Positions 34,006 to 41,694 of a DNA stretch of 64,000 nt are shown here, piece by piece (within the stretch, counting starts at the first letter, position 1; the number at the start of each line of letters is the position of its first letter). Origin of the DNA: CAMLJR01 sp964631955 (GTDB lineage Bacteria > Pseudomonadota > Gammaproteobacteria > Pseudomonadales > CAMLJR01); NCBI GenBank assembly GCA_964631955.1, contig CAZWBA010000006.1:62001-126000 (forward strand), read 5' to 3'. The notes beneath the pieces were generated by a model that saw only the letters and a list, made by a program, of their open reading frames with translations, searched no databases and was not told where the DNA came from. The translations under genes and the position numbers were made by a program.

Positions 34006-34028
34006 GCGCCGACAATCGTTGTCGGCGC
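34006..34028 (-). terminator. Stem-loop at the end of the acyl-CoA ligase gene
   Basis: Perfect 10-bp stem GCGCCGACAA / TTGTCGGCGC with a three-base loop, 17 bases past the ligase stop (34045) and ahead of the TetR gene. The T-run is weak (ATTT), so termination may be partial. Confidence 0.55.
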
Positions 34029-34044
34029 GCGCAGGATCAATCGA

Positions 34045-35745
34045 TTATTTAGCTTCGTTTTCCAGACGCTTCATGGCCAGCGTGCGCAGCTCGGAGGATT
34101 TCACTTTCGCGCTGCCGGTTAGCTCGAGCTCGCTCTCGTCGAAGAACAATACCCTGCGCGGCAATTTGTAACTGGCCAGACGCTGCTTCGCAAAACTGCG
34201 CACATCTTCCGCCGTCAACGTGACGCCTTCATGCGGAACGATACACGCGACGACCAGCTCGCCGAGCAGATCATCGGGCACGCCGACGGTTTTCGTGACT
34301 TTCACGCCCGGACATTGCGCGATCACACCGTCGATTTCGACCGGTGAAACATTGGCGCCGCCGGTTTTGATGATGTCATTGAGCCGGCCTTCCCAGAAGA
34401 GGCGGCCTTCGCTATCGAAGTAACCGCCATCGCTGGTACGCAGATAGCCGTCGGCATCCACGGTTTCATCGAGCGGCACGCCGACGTAACCCATCATGAG
34501 CGTCGCGCATTTCACCGCGATTTCGCCGCGCTGGCCGATCGGCACGATTTCCCCGGTTTCGATATCGACGATTTTCACCGTCGCGCCCGACACCACCTTG
34601 CCAAAGCTGCCCTGGCGCTCCTCGTCGGTGGTATTGGCTTCATACACCGTGCTGAAGGTGAAGGTTTCGGTGTTGCCGTACGCGGTCGGCTCACGATAGG
34701 TACTGGTGACGGTCGGATGCTTGCCGAGCGGCGAATTGCGGTCGATATATTTCAGCGAGGACAGATTCGCCGTGGCCCAGTTCGGCGCACCTTCGAGCTG
34801 CGCCCATTGATGCGGCCACGCGATGACCATGTTGACCTTTTCTTTTTCCATCAGCGTCAGCGCTTCGGGCGCATCGAAGAAGCGTTGCAGCACGAGAGAG
34901 CCGCCCACAGACAGCGTGCTACCCAGCGCCTGACAGAAATTACCCGACCAGAAGAAGCCGTTCGCCGACCAGCTGCGCACATCCTCCGCGGTCGCGAACC
35001 ACTTGCAGAAACGCCAGAGTTGCAGGCACACACCGCGGTGTGCGCTGAGCACGCCCTTGGGCTTGCCAGTGGAGCCCGATGAGTAAAGCAGAATGCCGGG
35101 ATCGGCCGGAGTGACGCACGCCGCGCGCGCCAGAACCTGTTCATCGCTGACGCTGTGACCGCGGGTGCGGAATGCACTCCAGCCTTCGATGGCGCCCATA
35201 CCTTCGTCGCTGTCGATGAGCGCGATGTGGCGCAGATAAGGGAACTTGAGGGATACGATTGCGCCGGGTTTTGCCGTAGCTACCGCAGGTTCGAGGTCGA
35301 CGAGGATCTGCGCGAAATCCTTTTTCAGGACATTGCGCTCGACCAGCAAGACCGAACAGCACGAGCTTTGCAGCAAAAATTCGAGCTCGGCAGGCGTCGA
35401 AAAAGTGCTTAGACAGGTCGCAACGCCGCCTGCGAGCGCGGTGCCGAACATGCCGGAAAGAAATTCGAGTCGATTGGTGGCGAGTACGCCGACTCGCGTG
35501 CCTTTGGTGACACCGCTCGCAACGAGCGAGCGCGCAACGTCCATCGAACGCGCGAGCAAATCGTTGTAGGACCAGCGTTCGATGTCATCGCCGATACGCA
35601 TCACCGCCGCTTCGCGATCGCCAAAACGCGCGGCAATTTCCCTGACGTAACCGCCCAGCGTCAGCGGACCCAGGCCGGTTTCCTCGCTCAGCGGAATACC
35701 GGAAACGATCGACAACCCTTCAGTAGTTTTCAGCGCACCTGTCAT
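34045..35745 (-). CDS. AMP-dependent acyl-CoA synthetase/ligase
   Basis: 566 residues. ANL-superfamily motifs are all present: the phosphate loop ILLYSSGSTGKPKGVLSAH (A3), AYGNTETFTF (A5), YLRTSDGGYFDSEGRLFWEG (A7, with the Asp that binds ribose), RLNDIIKTGGANVSPVEID (A8) and the C-terminal Lys in TGSAKVKSSEL (A10). It activates a carboxylic acid with ATP to the acyl-AMP and then to the CoA thioester, the usual entry of a degradation intermediate into beta-oxidation-like steps. GAGCGAGACAGAA precedes the ATG. Just downstream of the first MaoC-like gene on the same strand. Confidence 0.93.
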   Translation of the reverse strand: MTGALKTTEGLSIVSGIPLSEETGLGPLTLGGYVREIAARFGDREAAVMRIGDDIERWSYNDLLARSMDVARSLVASGVTKGTRVGVLATNRLEFLSGMFGTALAGGVATCLSTFSTPAELEFLLQSSCCSVLLVERNVLKKDFAQILVDLEPAVATAKPGAIVSLKFPYLRHIALIDSDEGMGAIEGWSAFRTRGHSVSDEQVLARAACVTPADPGILLYSSGSTGKPKGVLSAHRGVCLQLWRFCKWFATAEDVRSWSANGFFWSGNFCQALGSTLSVGGSLVLQRFFDAPEALTLMEKEKVNMVIAWPHQWAQLEGAPNWATANLSSLKYIDRNSPLGKHPTVTSTYREPTAYGNTETFTFSTVYEANTTDEERQGSFGKVVSGATVKIVDIETGEIVPIGQRGEIAVKCATLMMGYVGVPLDETVDADGYLRTSDGGYFDSEGRLFWEGRLNDIIKTGGANVSPVEIDGVIAQCPGVKVTKTVGVPDDLLGELVVACIVPHEGVTLTAEDVRSFAKQRLASYKLPRRVLFFDESELELTGSAKVKSSELRTLAMKRLENEAK

Positions 35746-35819
35746 TTCTGTCTCGCTCTATCAATCATTATTCATCGTGCAGGCGATGAGTTTTCGCTCT
35801 GTGTTTGCACCGAGGGCGA

Positions 35820-36986
35820 TTAACGCTTCGGTAGCTCGATTTCCGCTTTTGCCGTTGCCAGCACGGTGCCGAGCTGATTGGTCATTTTACAATCGACCTG
35901 AACGATCGGGCGATCCTGATCGTCCACCCGCTTGTCGATCACATCGGCGTTCATGATGGTGACATCGCCGGTGAAGGCCGGGCCGCGATACGCACAGTTC
36001 GAATGAACCACCTGCCCCCATTCGCCTGCCCAGCCGGCCAGATAATCGAGAATCCACGCCCCCATCGACGCGCCGTAACCGTAGCCGCGTGGCATGCCGA
36101 TGTAGCGCGCCCAGCGCGGAAATAAATGCCCGCGCGACGGGCCGAAATAGGCGCCATCGGTCAGCTCGGGATTGATTCGCTCCATCACCGGATCGTTTTC
36201 GTGGCCGGCCATATCGGGATCGTATCCCAGCGCTTCGAGATCGAGATCGGTACGGCGATGGGTGCCGCCCCAGATCGTGAATAAATACGCGCGCCATTCG
36301 GTGGTGAAACTGGCGATGCTGTGCGGGCCGAATACGCGGACGGGTAACTTATCGCCGACGTTGATGTCGTCCCAATAACGTCTGTCGTGGCCGAGCGCGT
36401 GCAGCGAATTGATGTAATCGAGTTTCTGCGCTTCCAGTTCCTTCAGTTGCGCATCGCTCCATTCGGGATCTTCGGTCGCCGTCATCGTGCCCATTTCGCG
36501 CGCGAGATCGGCGCGATAGCGAATCGCGGTCGAACGCTGCTTCGCGACCAGTTCACCGCTGGCGTTGTAGTAATTGTTGTCGCCGCGCTGGAAGCAGGTC
36601 GGTCCGGCGAATTTGGTTTCCTTGACGACATAATCGAACGGAACGCGCTGATTGGTGATCATGTCGTTCGCAAAAATGCGCGGACCGTAGAACCACCATT
36701 CGTCGCCGCCGAACACCAGATGCGAATTGAGAATGCAGCCGACGCTGGCGGGATGCGCGCCGTGACCGTCATCGGTGGCCACCGCGAACGATTGCGGTGC
36801 AAGCAGACGACCGAAGCGGCTTTCCGCGGCAAAGTCGGTGTCGTAATGCAGCAGATTCGGGTAATGCATGGCCTGCGCCCAGCGCCGGAAATCGTTGTTG
36901 TGCAGCGGCTCTTTCATGCGACCCGGCTGCATCGGCTTGCCCAGATGCTGATCGAGATCGGAACAGTCCAAGGTCTTATCGCTCAT
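35820..36986 (-). CDS. MaoC-like hydratase/dehydratase, double hot-dog (copy 1)
   Basis: 388 residues from ATG 36986, fixed by GTGGAGGAATGT; the frame is open for 33 more codons but without support. The protein looks like two hot-dog halves: an N-terminal FAS1-type half (about 15-185; RWAQAMHYPNLLHYD, RFGRLLAPQSFAVATDDGHG) and a C-terminal half (about 215-385; INVGDKLPVRVFG, GHLFPRWARYIGMPRGYGYG). Such enzymes add water to or remove it from enoyl-CoA thioesters. Very similar to the protein at 39592 along its whole length. Divergent from the LysR gene at 37125, so probably under its control. Which CoA ester is used is unknown. Confidence 0.85.
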   Translation of the reverse strand: MSDKTLDCSDLDQHLGKPMQPGRMKEPLHNNDFRRWAQAMHYPNLLHYDTDFAAESRFGRLLAPQSFAVATDDGHGAHPASVGCILNSHLVFGGDEWWFYGPRIFANDMITNQRVPFDYVVKETKFAGPTCFQRGDNNYYNASGELVAKQRSTAIRYRADLAREMGTMTATEDPEWSDAQLKELEAQKLDYINSLHALGHDRRYWDDINVGDKLPVRVFGPHSIASFTTEWRAYLFTIWGGTHRRTDLDLEALGYDPDMAGHENDPVMERINPELTDGAYFGPSRGHLFPRWARYIGMPRGYGYGASMGAWILDYLAGWAGEWGQVVHSNCAYRGPAFTGDVTIMNADVIDKRVDDQDRPIVQVDCKMTNQLGTVLATAKAEIELPKR

Positions 36987-37079
36987 ACATTCCTCCACGA
37001 GCATTCCCACGAATTCAGGGCAAGCCCGGCACTTAATTAGGGTGGCCCGCATCATGCCAGCCGCAGTATCATGATTAAA

Positions 37080-37093
37080 GCTCATTTATGAGC
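37080..37093. promoter_or_regulatory. Perfect 14-bp palindrome in the LysR/MaoC intergenic region
   Basis: GCTCATTTATGAGC, arms GCTCAT/ATGAGC around TT, between the divergent LysR (37125) and MaoC-like (36986) genes. A second palindrome TTCCGGAA lies at 37107-37114. The setting suits a LysR-type operator; binding is inferred. Confidence 0.4.
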
Positions 37094-37124
37094 ATGTCTA
37101 TTCCAATTCCGGAACAATGAAATC

Positions 37125-38063
37125 ATGAAGCAGGTCGACCAGTTCGACGCCGGCACCCTGTTGATTCTGGCCAGGGTCATCGAACTCAAAAGCGTCTCCA
37201 AAGCGGCCTCGGCGCTGAATATGCCCCGCTCCACCGTCAGCAGAAAGATCAGCAAACTCGAAACCGATCTCGGCATCAAGCTGCTGCGTAAAAACACCCG
37301 GCAGATCACCGTGACGGATCTGGGTTACGAGCTTTACGAGCACGCGCAAAACATTCAGAGCGAGATGAATTTCATCCGCGCGATTCTGGGCGGCAGAAAA
37401 CAGGAGCCGCAGGGTGTGCTGCGCGTCGCCATGCCGATATTCATGGGCGTCGATTTCGCATCGCGGGTCGGCGCGTCATTTCTGCAGAAATATCCCCGGG
37501 CGCGGCTGGAAATGCGCTTCGTCAACAGCGTCGTCCATCCCATTAAAGATGGTTACGATGTAACGCTCGCCTATGGCCCGCTGCAGGATTCCACGCTGAT
37601 CGGGCAGAAATTATTTTCGATCGAGAGTTTGTTATGCGCATCGCCGAAATTTATCGAGCAATTACCGCAACGCATCACCCAGCCGGCGCAGCTCGATGAG
37701 CTGCCGTTTATCGATGCAGGCCACGATAGCGATACTTTCAAGCTGCATTTGAAAAACGGCAAGAAACATCATGAACTGGTACCGCCCGTGCGGGCGCAGG
37801 CCAACAATTTTCAAGTGGGAAAATATTATGTGCTGCAGGGCATCGGCATCGGCGCGCTGCCTCGCCATCTCTGTTTAGGCGATCTGGCGGAAGGCAATCT
37901 CGCCCCCATTCTCGACAACTGGCAGCTCGAAACGAAAGATGTGTATGTCGTCTATCCGTTTCAATTATCGTTTTCGAATCTTATCAAGGCGTTTTACGAA
38001 ACCGCTTACGAAACGATGAAGCAGGCCACCGCAGAGGGCTGGTCGCTTCCGCCAAAGAAATAA
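37125..38063 (+). CDS. LysR-family transcriptional regulator (paralogue 2)
   Basis: 312 residues. Winged helix (LILARVIELKSVSKAASALN, MPRSTVSRKISKLETDLGIK, RKNTRQITVTDLGYELYEH) then effector domain beginning VLRVAMPIFMGVDFASRVG. Same family branch as the regulator at 28882; the blocks VHPIKDGYDV and GPLQDSTLI are shared word for word. Divergent from the MaoC-like gene and convergent with the flavin reductase, whose stop is seven bases away. Probably activates the hydratase and ligase genes. No strong ribosome site. Confidence 0.92.
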   Translation: MKQVDQFDAGTLLILARVIELKSVSKAASALNMPRSTVSRKISKLETDLGIKLLRKNTRQITVTDLGYELYEHAQNIQSEMNFIRAILGGRKQEPQGVLRVAMPIFMGVDFASRVGASFLQKYPRARLEMRFVNSVVHPIKDGYDVTLAYGPLQDSTLIGQKLFSIESLLCASPKFIEQLPQRITQPAQLDELPFIDAGHDSDTFKLHLKNGKKHHELVPPVRAQANNFQVGKYYVLQGIGIGALPRHLCLGDLAEGNLAPILDNWQLETKDVYVVYPFQLSFSNLIKAFYETAYETMKQATAEGWSLPPKK

Positions 38064-38070
38064 AATCACC

Positions 38071-38547
38071 TCAATGTATGTGCGCGTATTTCCCTTTATG
38101 AAATAGCAGCGGATGACCCGTGGGACGCGTCGTCACTTCGAGCACCTCGCCGACGATGATCAGATGATCGCCACCGGGATAGCGCGCCCATACGCGGCAC
38201 TCGAAACTCGCCAGCGCATCACGCAACAGCGGGCTGCCCGTGCGGCCGTGCCGATAATGCGCAACGTCCAGCTCGTGCCCGTCTTTCCTGGAATAGCGAT
38301 TGGAGTGCGCTTCCTGATGGCTGGATAAAATATTGATGGCGAATTTTTCGGCGCTGTTGAAAACGTCGAAGCAATCGGATGTGTACTGAATACTCCACAG
38401 CACCAGTGGCGGTTCCAGCGAAACCGACGAGAAGGAATTGATCGTCATTCCCGTCGGCACACCTGGCCTGGATACCGCCGTCACCACACAAACGCCGGTC
38501 GCGAAACTACCCATGGCATCGCGAAGCTTTCGTTTATCGATTGTCAT
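38071..38547 (-). CDS. Flavin reductase-like (FMN-binding) protein
   Basis: 158 residues. N-terminal MGSFATGVCVVTAVSRPGVP and TINSFSSVSLEPPLVLWSI are the signature FMN-binding loop of the flavin reductase/HpaC family; FAINILSSHQE and the C-terminal RPTGHPLLFHKGKYAHIH also fit. These enzymes supply reduced FMN or FAD to two-component monooxygenases; no such oxygenase component is adjacent in this window, so it may serve a distant one or act otherwise. GCGAGTGATGGA precedes the ATG. The SDR gene upstream is on the same strand, 51 bases away. Confidence 0.88.
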   Translation of the reverse strand: MTIDKRKLRDAMGSFATGVCVVTAVSRPGVPTGMTINSFSSVSLEPPLVLWSIQYTSDCFDVFNSAEKFAINILSSHQEAHSNRYSRKDGHELDVAHYRHGRTGSPLLRDALASFECRVWARYPGGDHLIIVGEVLEVTTRPTGHPLLFHKGKYAHIH

Positions 38548-38598
38548 TCCATCACTCGCAACGGGGCTTGCCAGACATCGCCCAGGCCACCGGACATC

Positions 38599-39402
38599 CT
38601 ATTTGCCAGGCACGACCCAATCCGATTTCAAACCATAATCGGAAAGATATTTGGTCGAACTCCAGCCACCATCGACAACGATGGTCTGACCATTGATGAA
38701 TTCGGCACCCGGCGAACACATGAATGCGATCGTGGCCGCAATATCCTCGACCGTCCCCAGACGCGGATACGGCGTCATTTCATTATTCATTTTCTGGAAC
38801 GCGACATCTTCGTAACGTCCCTCCGTCATCGGCGTCGGCGTCACCCCGGGAGCCACCGAATTGCAGCGAATACCGAGCGGACCGTATTTGCACGCGATGT
38901 GTTGCGTCAGACCGGTAATGCCGGCCTTGCACGCGGAGTACGCACCGCCGTGCATGCCGCCGATAACGGCAAAGGTCGAAGTGACATTGATGATCGCCGA
39001 ACCGCGCTTCATGTGCGGAATGACTTCACGCGCCAGACGGAAAGGCGCGCGCAACATCAGATCGAGACAGTAATCGAGCATTTCGTCGTCGACTTCGAGC
39101 AAGGGCTTCGGCCGACCGACGCCGGCATTATTGACAAGAACGGAAATTTCACCGAAACGCTCGAGCGCCGCGTCGACAATGCGCCGGGGTGCGTCGTCGG
39201 CGGTAACATCCACCGACAGCGTCGCGACTTTATCGGGATTGCCTATCGCAGCTTCGAGGTCGGCCAGCTTCTTCGGATCGCGACCAACACCCAGCACGCT
39301 GAATCCGGCTTTCACGAGTTTGACGGCAGTTTCCAGTCCAATACCGCTGCCCGCACCCGTAATAATCGCGCAACCCGCCATATCCACCCCGCTGGTTTTC
39401 AT
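38599..39402 (-). CDS. Short-chain dehydrogenase/reductase (copy 2)
   Basis: 267 residues from ATG 39402; ATG 39381 (GGGGTGG upstream) is an alternative. The cofactor motif TGAGSGIG lies at 15-22, NNAGVGRP at 91-98, catalytic Ser142 in NVTSTFAV, Tyr155 and Lys159 in GGAYSACKAG. FINGQTIVVDGGWSS near the C-terminus is standard. An Arg and a Gly where the NAD-type Asp would stand (LGVGRDPKK) hint at NADP preference. Diverged from the SDR at 25468. Same strand as the flavin reductase gene and divergent from the second MaoC-like gene. Confidence 0.92.
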   Translation of the reverse strand: MKTSGVDMAGCAIITGAGSGIGLETAVKLVKAGFSVLGVGRDPKKLADLEAAIGNPDKVATLSVDVTADDAPRRIVDAALERFGEISVLVNNAGVGRPKPLLEVDDEMLDYCLDLMLRAPFRLAREVIPHMKRGSAIINVTSTFAVIGGMHGGAYSACKAGITGLTQHIACKYGPLGIRCNSVAPGVTPTPMTEGRYEDVAFQKMNNEMTPYPRLGTVEDIAATIAFMCSPGAEFINGQTIVVDGGWSSTKYLSDYGLKSDWVVPGK

Positions 39403-39591
39403 TGAAAGGAAAGAAAGTAAGGCCGGCCACATTAAATGCCGGACCTGCGCCAGTCAACACTGGTGTTCATTTACCCCCACCCGGCTATATACTGGCGCCC
39501 CACTCATTCCGGCGCCGGCAAGACCGCGCACCGCTGAGCGATAACGTTAGATAAAAATACGTTTATTCAAAAATATTTTCTGGGGGTCACC

Positions 39592-40755
39592 ATGACTGAC
39601 AAGACGCTGGACTGTTCCGATCTCGACAATTACATGGGCAAACCCATCCAGCCCGCCAAGCAGAAAGAGACATTGCACAATAATGAAATCCGCCGCTGGG
39701 CGCAGGCGATGCACTATCCAAACCTGCTGCATTACGATCAGGAATATTCCGCGGCCAGCCGCTTCGGTCGTCTGGTCGCACCGCAATCGTTCGCGGTGGC
39801 CACCGATGACGGTCATGGCGCGGGCCCTGCCTGCGTCGGTCGCATTCCCAATTCGCATCTGATTTTCGGCGGCGATGAATGGTGGTTCTACGGCCCGCGC
39901 ATTTTTGCCGGCGATCTCATCACCAACGAAAAAATCCCGTTCGATTACGTCGTCAAGGAAACCAAATTCGCCGGCCCGACCTGCTTCCAGCGCGGCGACA
40001 ACAATTACTACAACCAGAACGGTGATTTCATCGCGAAACAGCGCTCCACCGCCATTCGTTATCGCAACGATCTCGCGGTCGAAAAAGGCTCTCTCACCAA
40101 TATCGATGATCCGGACTGGACCGATGAAGCGCTCGACGAGCTGGAGCAAAAGAAACTCGAATACATCAACTACATGCACAAGCTCGGACACGACAAGCTG
40201 TACTGGGACGATGTGAATGTCGGCGACGCCCTCCCCGTGCGCGTCATCGGAGTGCATTCGATCGCGAGCTTCACCACCGAATGGCGAGCCTATCTGTTCA
40301 CCAACTGGGGCAACACGCATCGCCCGAATCTCGATCTCGAAGCACTCGGTTTCGATCCGAAAATGGCCGGTCACGAAAACGATGGCGTGATGGAAAGAGT
40401 CAATCCGGAACTCACCGACGGCGCGTATTTCGGTCCGTCGCGCGGACATTTATTTCCGCGCTGGGCGCGCTACATCGGCATGCCGCGCGGCTACGGTTAC
40501 GGTGCGTCGATGGGTGCGTGGCTGATCGACTATCTCGCGGGCTGGGCCGGCGAATGGGGTCAGGTCGTGCATATCAACTCCGCCTATCGCGGCCCGGCCT
40601 TCACCGGCGAGGCGACCTACATGACGGCGAGCATTGTCGACAAACTGGTCGACGAGCAGGGCCGCAACCTCGTCCAGGTCGACGTCAAAATGGCGAGCCA
40701 TCTCGGCGTTACCATGGCGACCGCCAAAGCGGAAATCGAACTGCCGAAGAAGTAA
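39592..40755 (+). CDS. MaoC-like hydratase/dehydratase, double hot-dog (copy 2)
   Basis: 387 residues; GGGGGTC precedes the ATG. Nearly co-linear with copy 1 at 35820: same opening (MTDKTLDCSDLDNYMGKP against MSDKTLDCSDLDQHLGKP), same central PFDYVVKETKFAGPTCFQRG and C-terminal GHLFPRWARYIGMPRGYGYG. Two hot-dog halves as in copy 1. The two copies lie in opposite orientation about 2.6 kb apart and enclose a LysR, a flavin reductase and an SDR gene. They could form a heteromer or handle two successive intermediates. Single-gene unit with its own strong terminator. Confidence 0.85.
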   Translation: MTDKTLDCSDLDNYMGKPIQPAKQKETLHNNEIRRWAQAMHYPNLLHYDQEYSAASRFGRLVAPQSFAVATDDGHGAGPACVGRIPNSHLIFGGDEWWFYGPRIFAGDLITNEKIPFDYVVKETKFAGPTCFQRGDNNYYNQNGDFIAKQRSTAIRYRNDLAVEKGSLTNIDDPDWTDEALDELEQKKLEYINYMHKLGHDKLYWDDVNVGDALPVRVIGVHSIASFTTEWRAYLFTNWGNTHRPNLDLEALGFDPKMAGHENDGVMERVNPELTDGAYFGPSRGHLFPRWARYIGMPRGYGYGASMGAWLIDYLAGWAGEWGQVVHINSAYRGPAFTGEATYMTASIVDKLVDEQGRNLVQVDVKMASHLGVTMATAKAEIELPKK

Positions 40756-40765
40756 AAATCCGCGC

Positions 40766-40799
40766 ATGAAAAAGGCTCCTTGAATGGAGCCTTTTTCAT
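40766..40799. terminator. Bidirectional rho-independent terminator
   Basis: 14-bp stem ATGAAAAAGGCTCC / GGAGCCTTTTTCAT around six bases, A-run on the left and T-run on the right, between the convergent MaoC-like (stop 40755) and TetR (stop 40873) genes. Confidence 0.85.
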
Positions 40800-40872
40800 T
40801 GGTGATTCCCTATTTAGAGAAGCAATTTGTTGCAGACCATTAAATTTGCAATGGCATTTCTCAAGCGATCTT

Positions 40873-41622
40873 TCAGCTGCGCGTCAAAAGATCTTTCAAC
40901 TGGGGAAAATCTTCGGACTTCAAAACGCCGAACATAAACAAACGCAACACCTCGCGACGCATGCGCCCGGCCATCGCCTGACGATCATCGTTATTCGACG
41001 CGTGGGCGCGCACCCATTCGGGCCACAGAAAATAGCCGGCAAGAATAATCACCGAGAGCACTTCGACATCGATACCCTCCTGACTGTGTTCGCTTTCCGC
41101 GAGCTGTTGCGTCGCCTGCTTGAACTGCCGGAAAAACAAATCGTCGCCCGGATTCGGCGAGGACAACACTTCGAATAACCAGATGCGTCCCAGCGCGGGG
41201 TTTTCGACGGCGAAATCGACCAGCCCGGCAATCGTGTCATAAACGGGACGCTGTTCCTTGAGCTTCGAACGACTGGCGCGTGTAAGGTCGTCGACCTCGC
41301 CGAAAATGGTTGTGGAAAGGTGTTCGCTGACCCAGGCGACCGTGGCTTTGATCAAATCCTCGCGGGTCTGAAAGTGCTGATAGGCCGTGCCGCGATTGAC
41401 GCCGGCCAGATGCGCAACCTTGGAAAGACTGAGCGCTTCGGGTCCATCGGATGCCAGAACGGTGCGGGCCGCAGCCAGAATTGTTTCGCGAGTTGCTTCT
41501 TTTATGACTTTGCGACGCACTGGGCCATCCACTAAATGATCATCACTGTCGTTCAATGAATCATTGTGTGCCGTCACCCTGCGTGAGTCAACAAGCGCGC
41601 ATTGTCCTCGGCGGAGCGCCAT
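40873..41622 (-). CDS. TetR/AcrR-family transcriptional regulator
   Basis: About 249 residues from ATG 41622. The helix-turn-helix is clear (ATRETILAAARTVLASDGPE, SLSKVAHLAGVNRGTAYQHF, QTREDLIKATVAWV), but ~40 polar residues precede it. No start has a good ribosome site: ATG 41622, GTG 41577 and GTG 41532 are all possible. The C-terminal half (YDTIAGLVDFAVENPALGRI ... ILAGYFLWPEWVRAHA) belongs to the ligand/dimer domain. Marks the right end of the catabolic island and is convergent with the second MaoC-like gene. Confidence 0.85.
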   Translation of the reverse strand: MALRRGQCALVDSRRVTAHNDSLNDSDDHLVDGPVRRKVIKEATRETILAAARTVLASDGPEALSLSKVAHLAGVNRGTAYQHFQTREDLIKATVAWVSEHLSTTIFGEVDDLTRASRSKLKEQRPVYDTIAGLVDFAVENPALGRIWLFEVLSSPNPGDDLFFRQFKQATQQLAESEHSQEGIDVEVLSVIILAGYFLWPEWVRAHASNNDDRQAMAGRMRREVLRLFMFGVLKSEDFPQLKDLLTRS

Positions 41623-41694
41623 CTTTGCTGCAGCCGCATGCGCAAGCGGCCCGATCTGCAATACCGGCCGCAAGGGTGTTTCAATCGGAGTCGA

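Noticed and set aside
39547..40449. 300-codon minus-strand open frame opposite the second MaoC-like gene
   Set aside because: Mirror of a strongly conserved gene; a similar mirror frame occurs opposite the first copy for the same reason.
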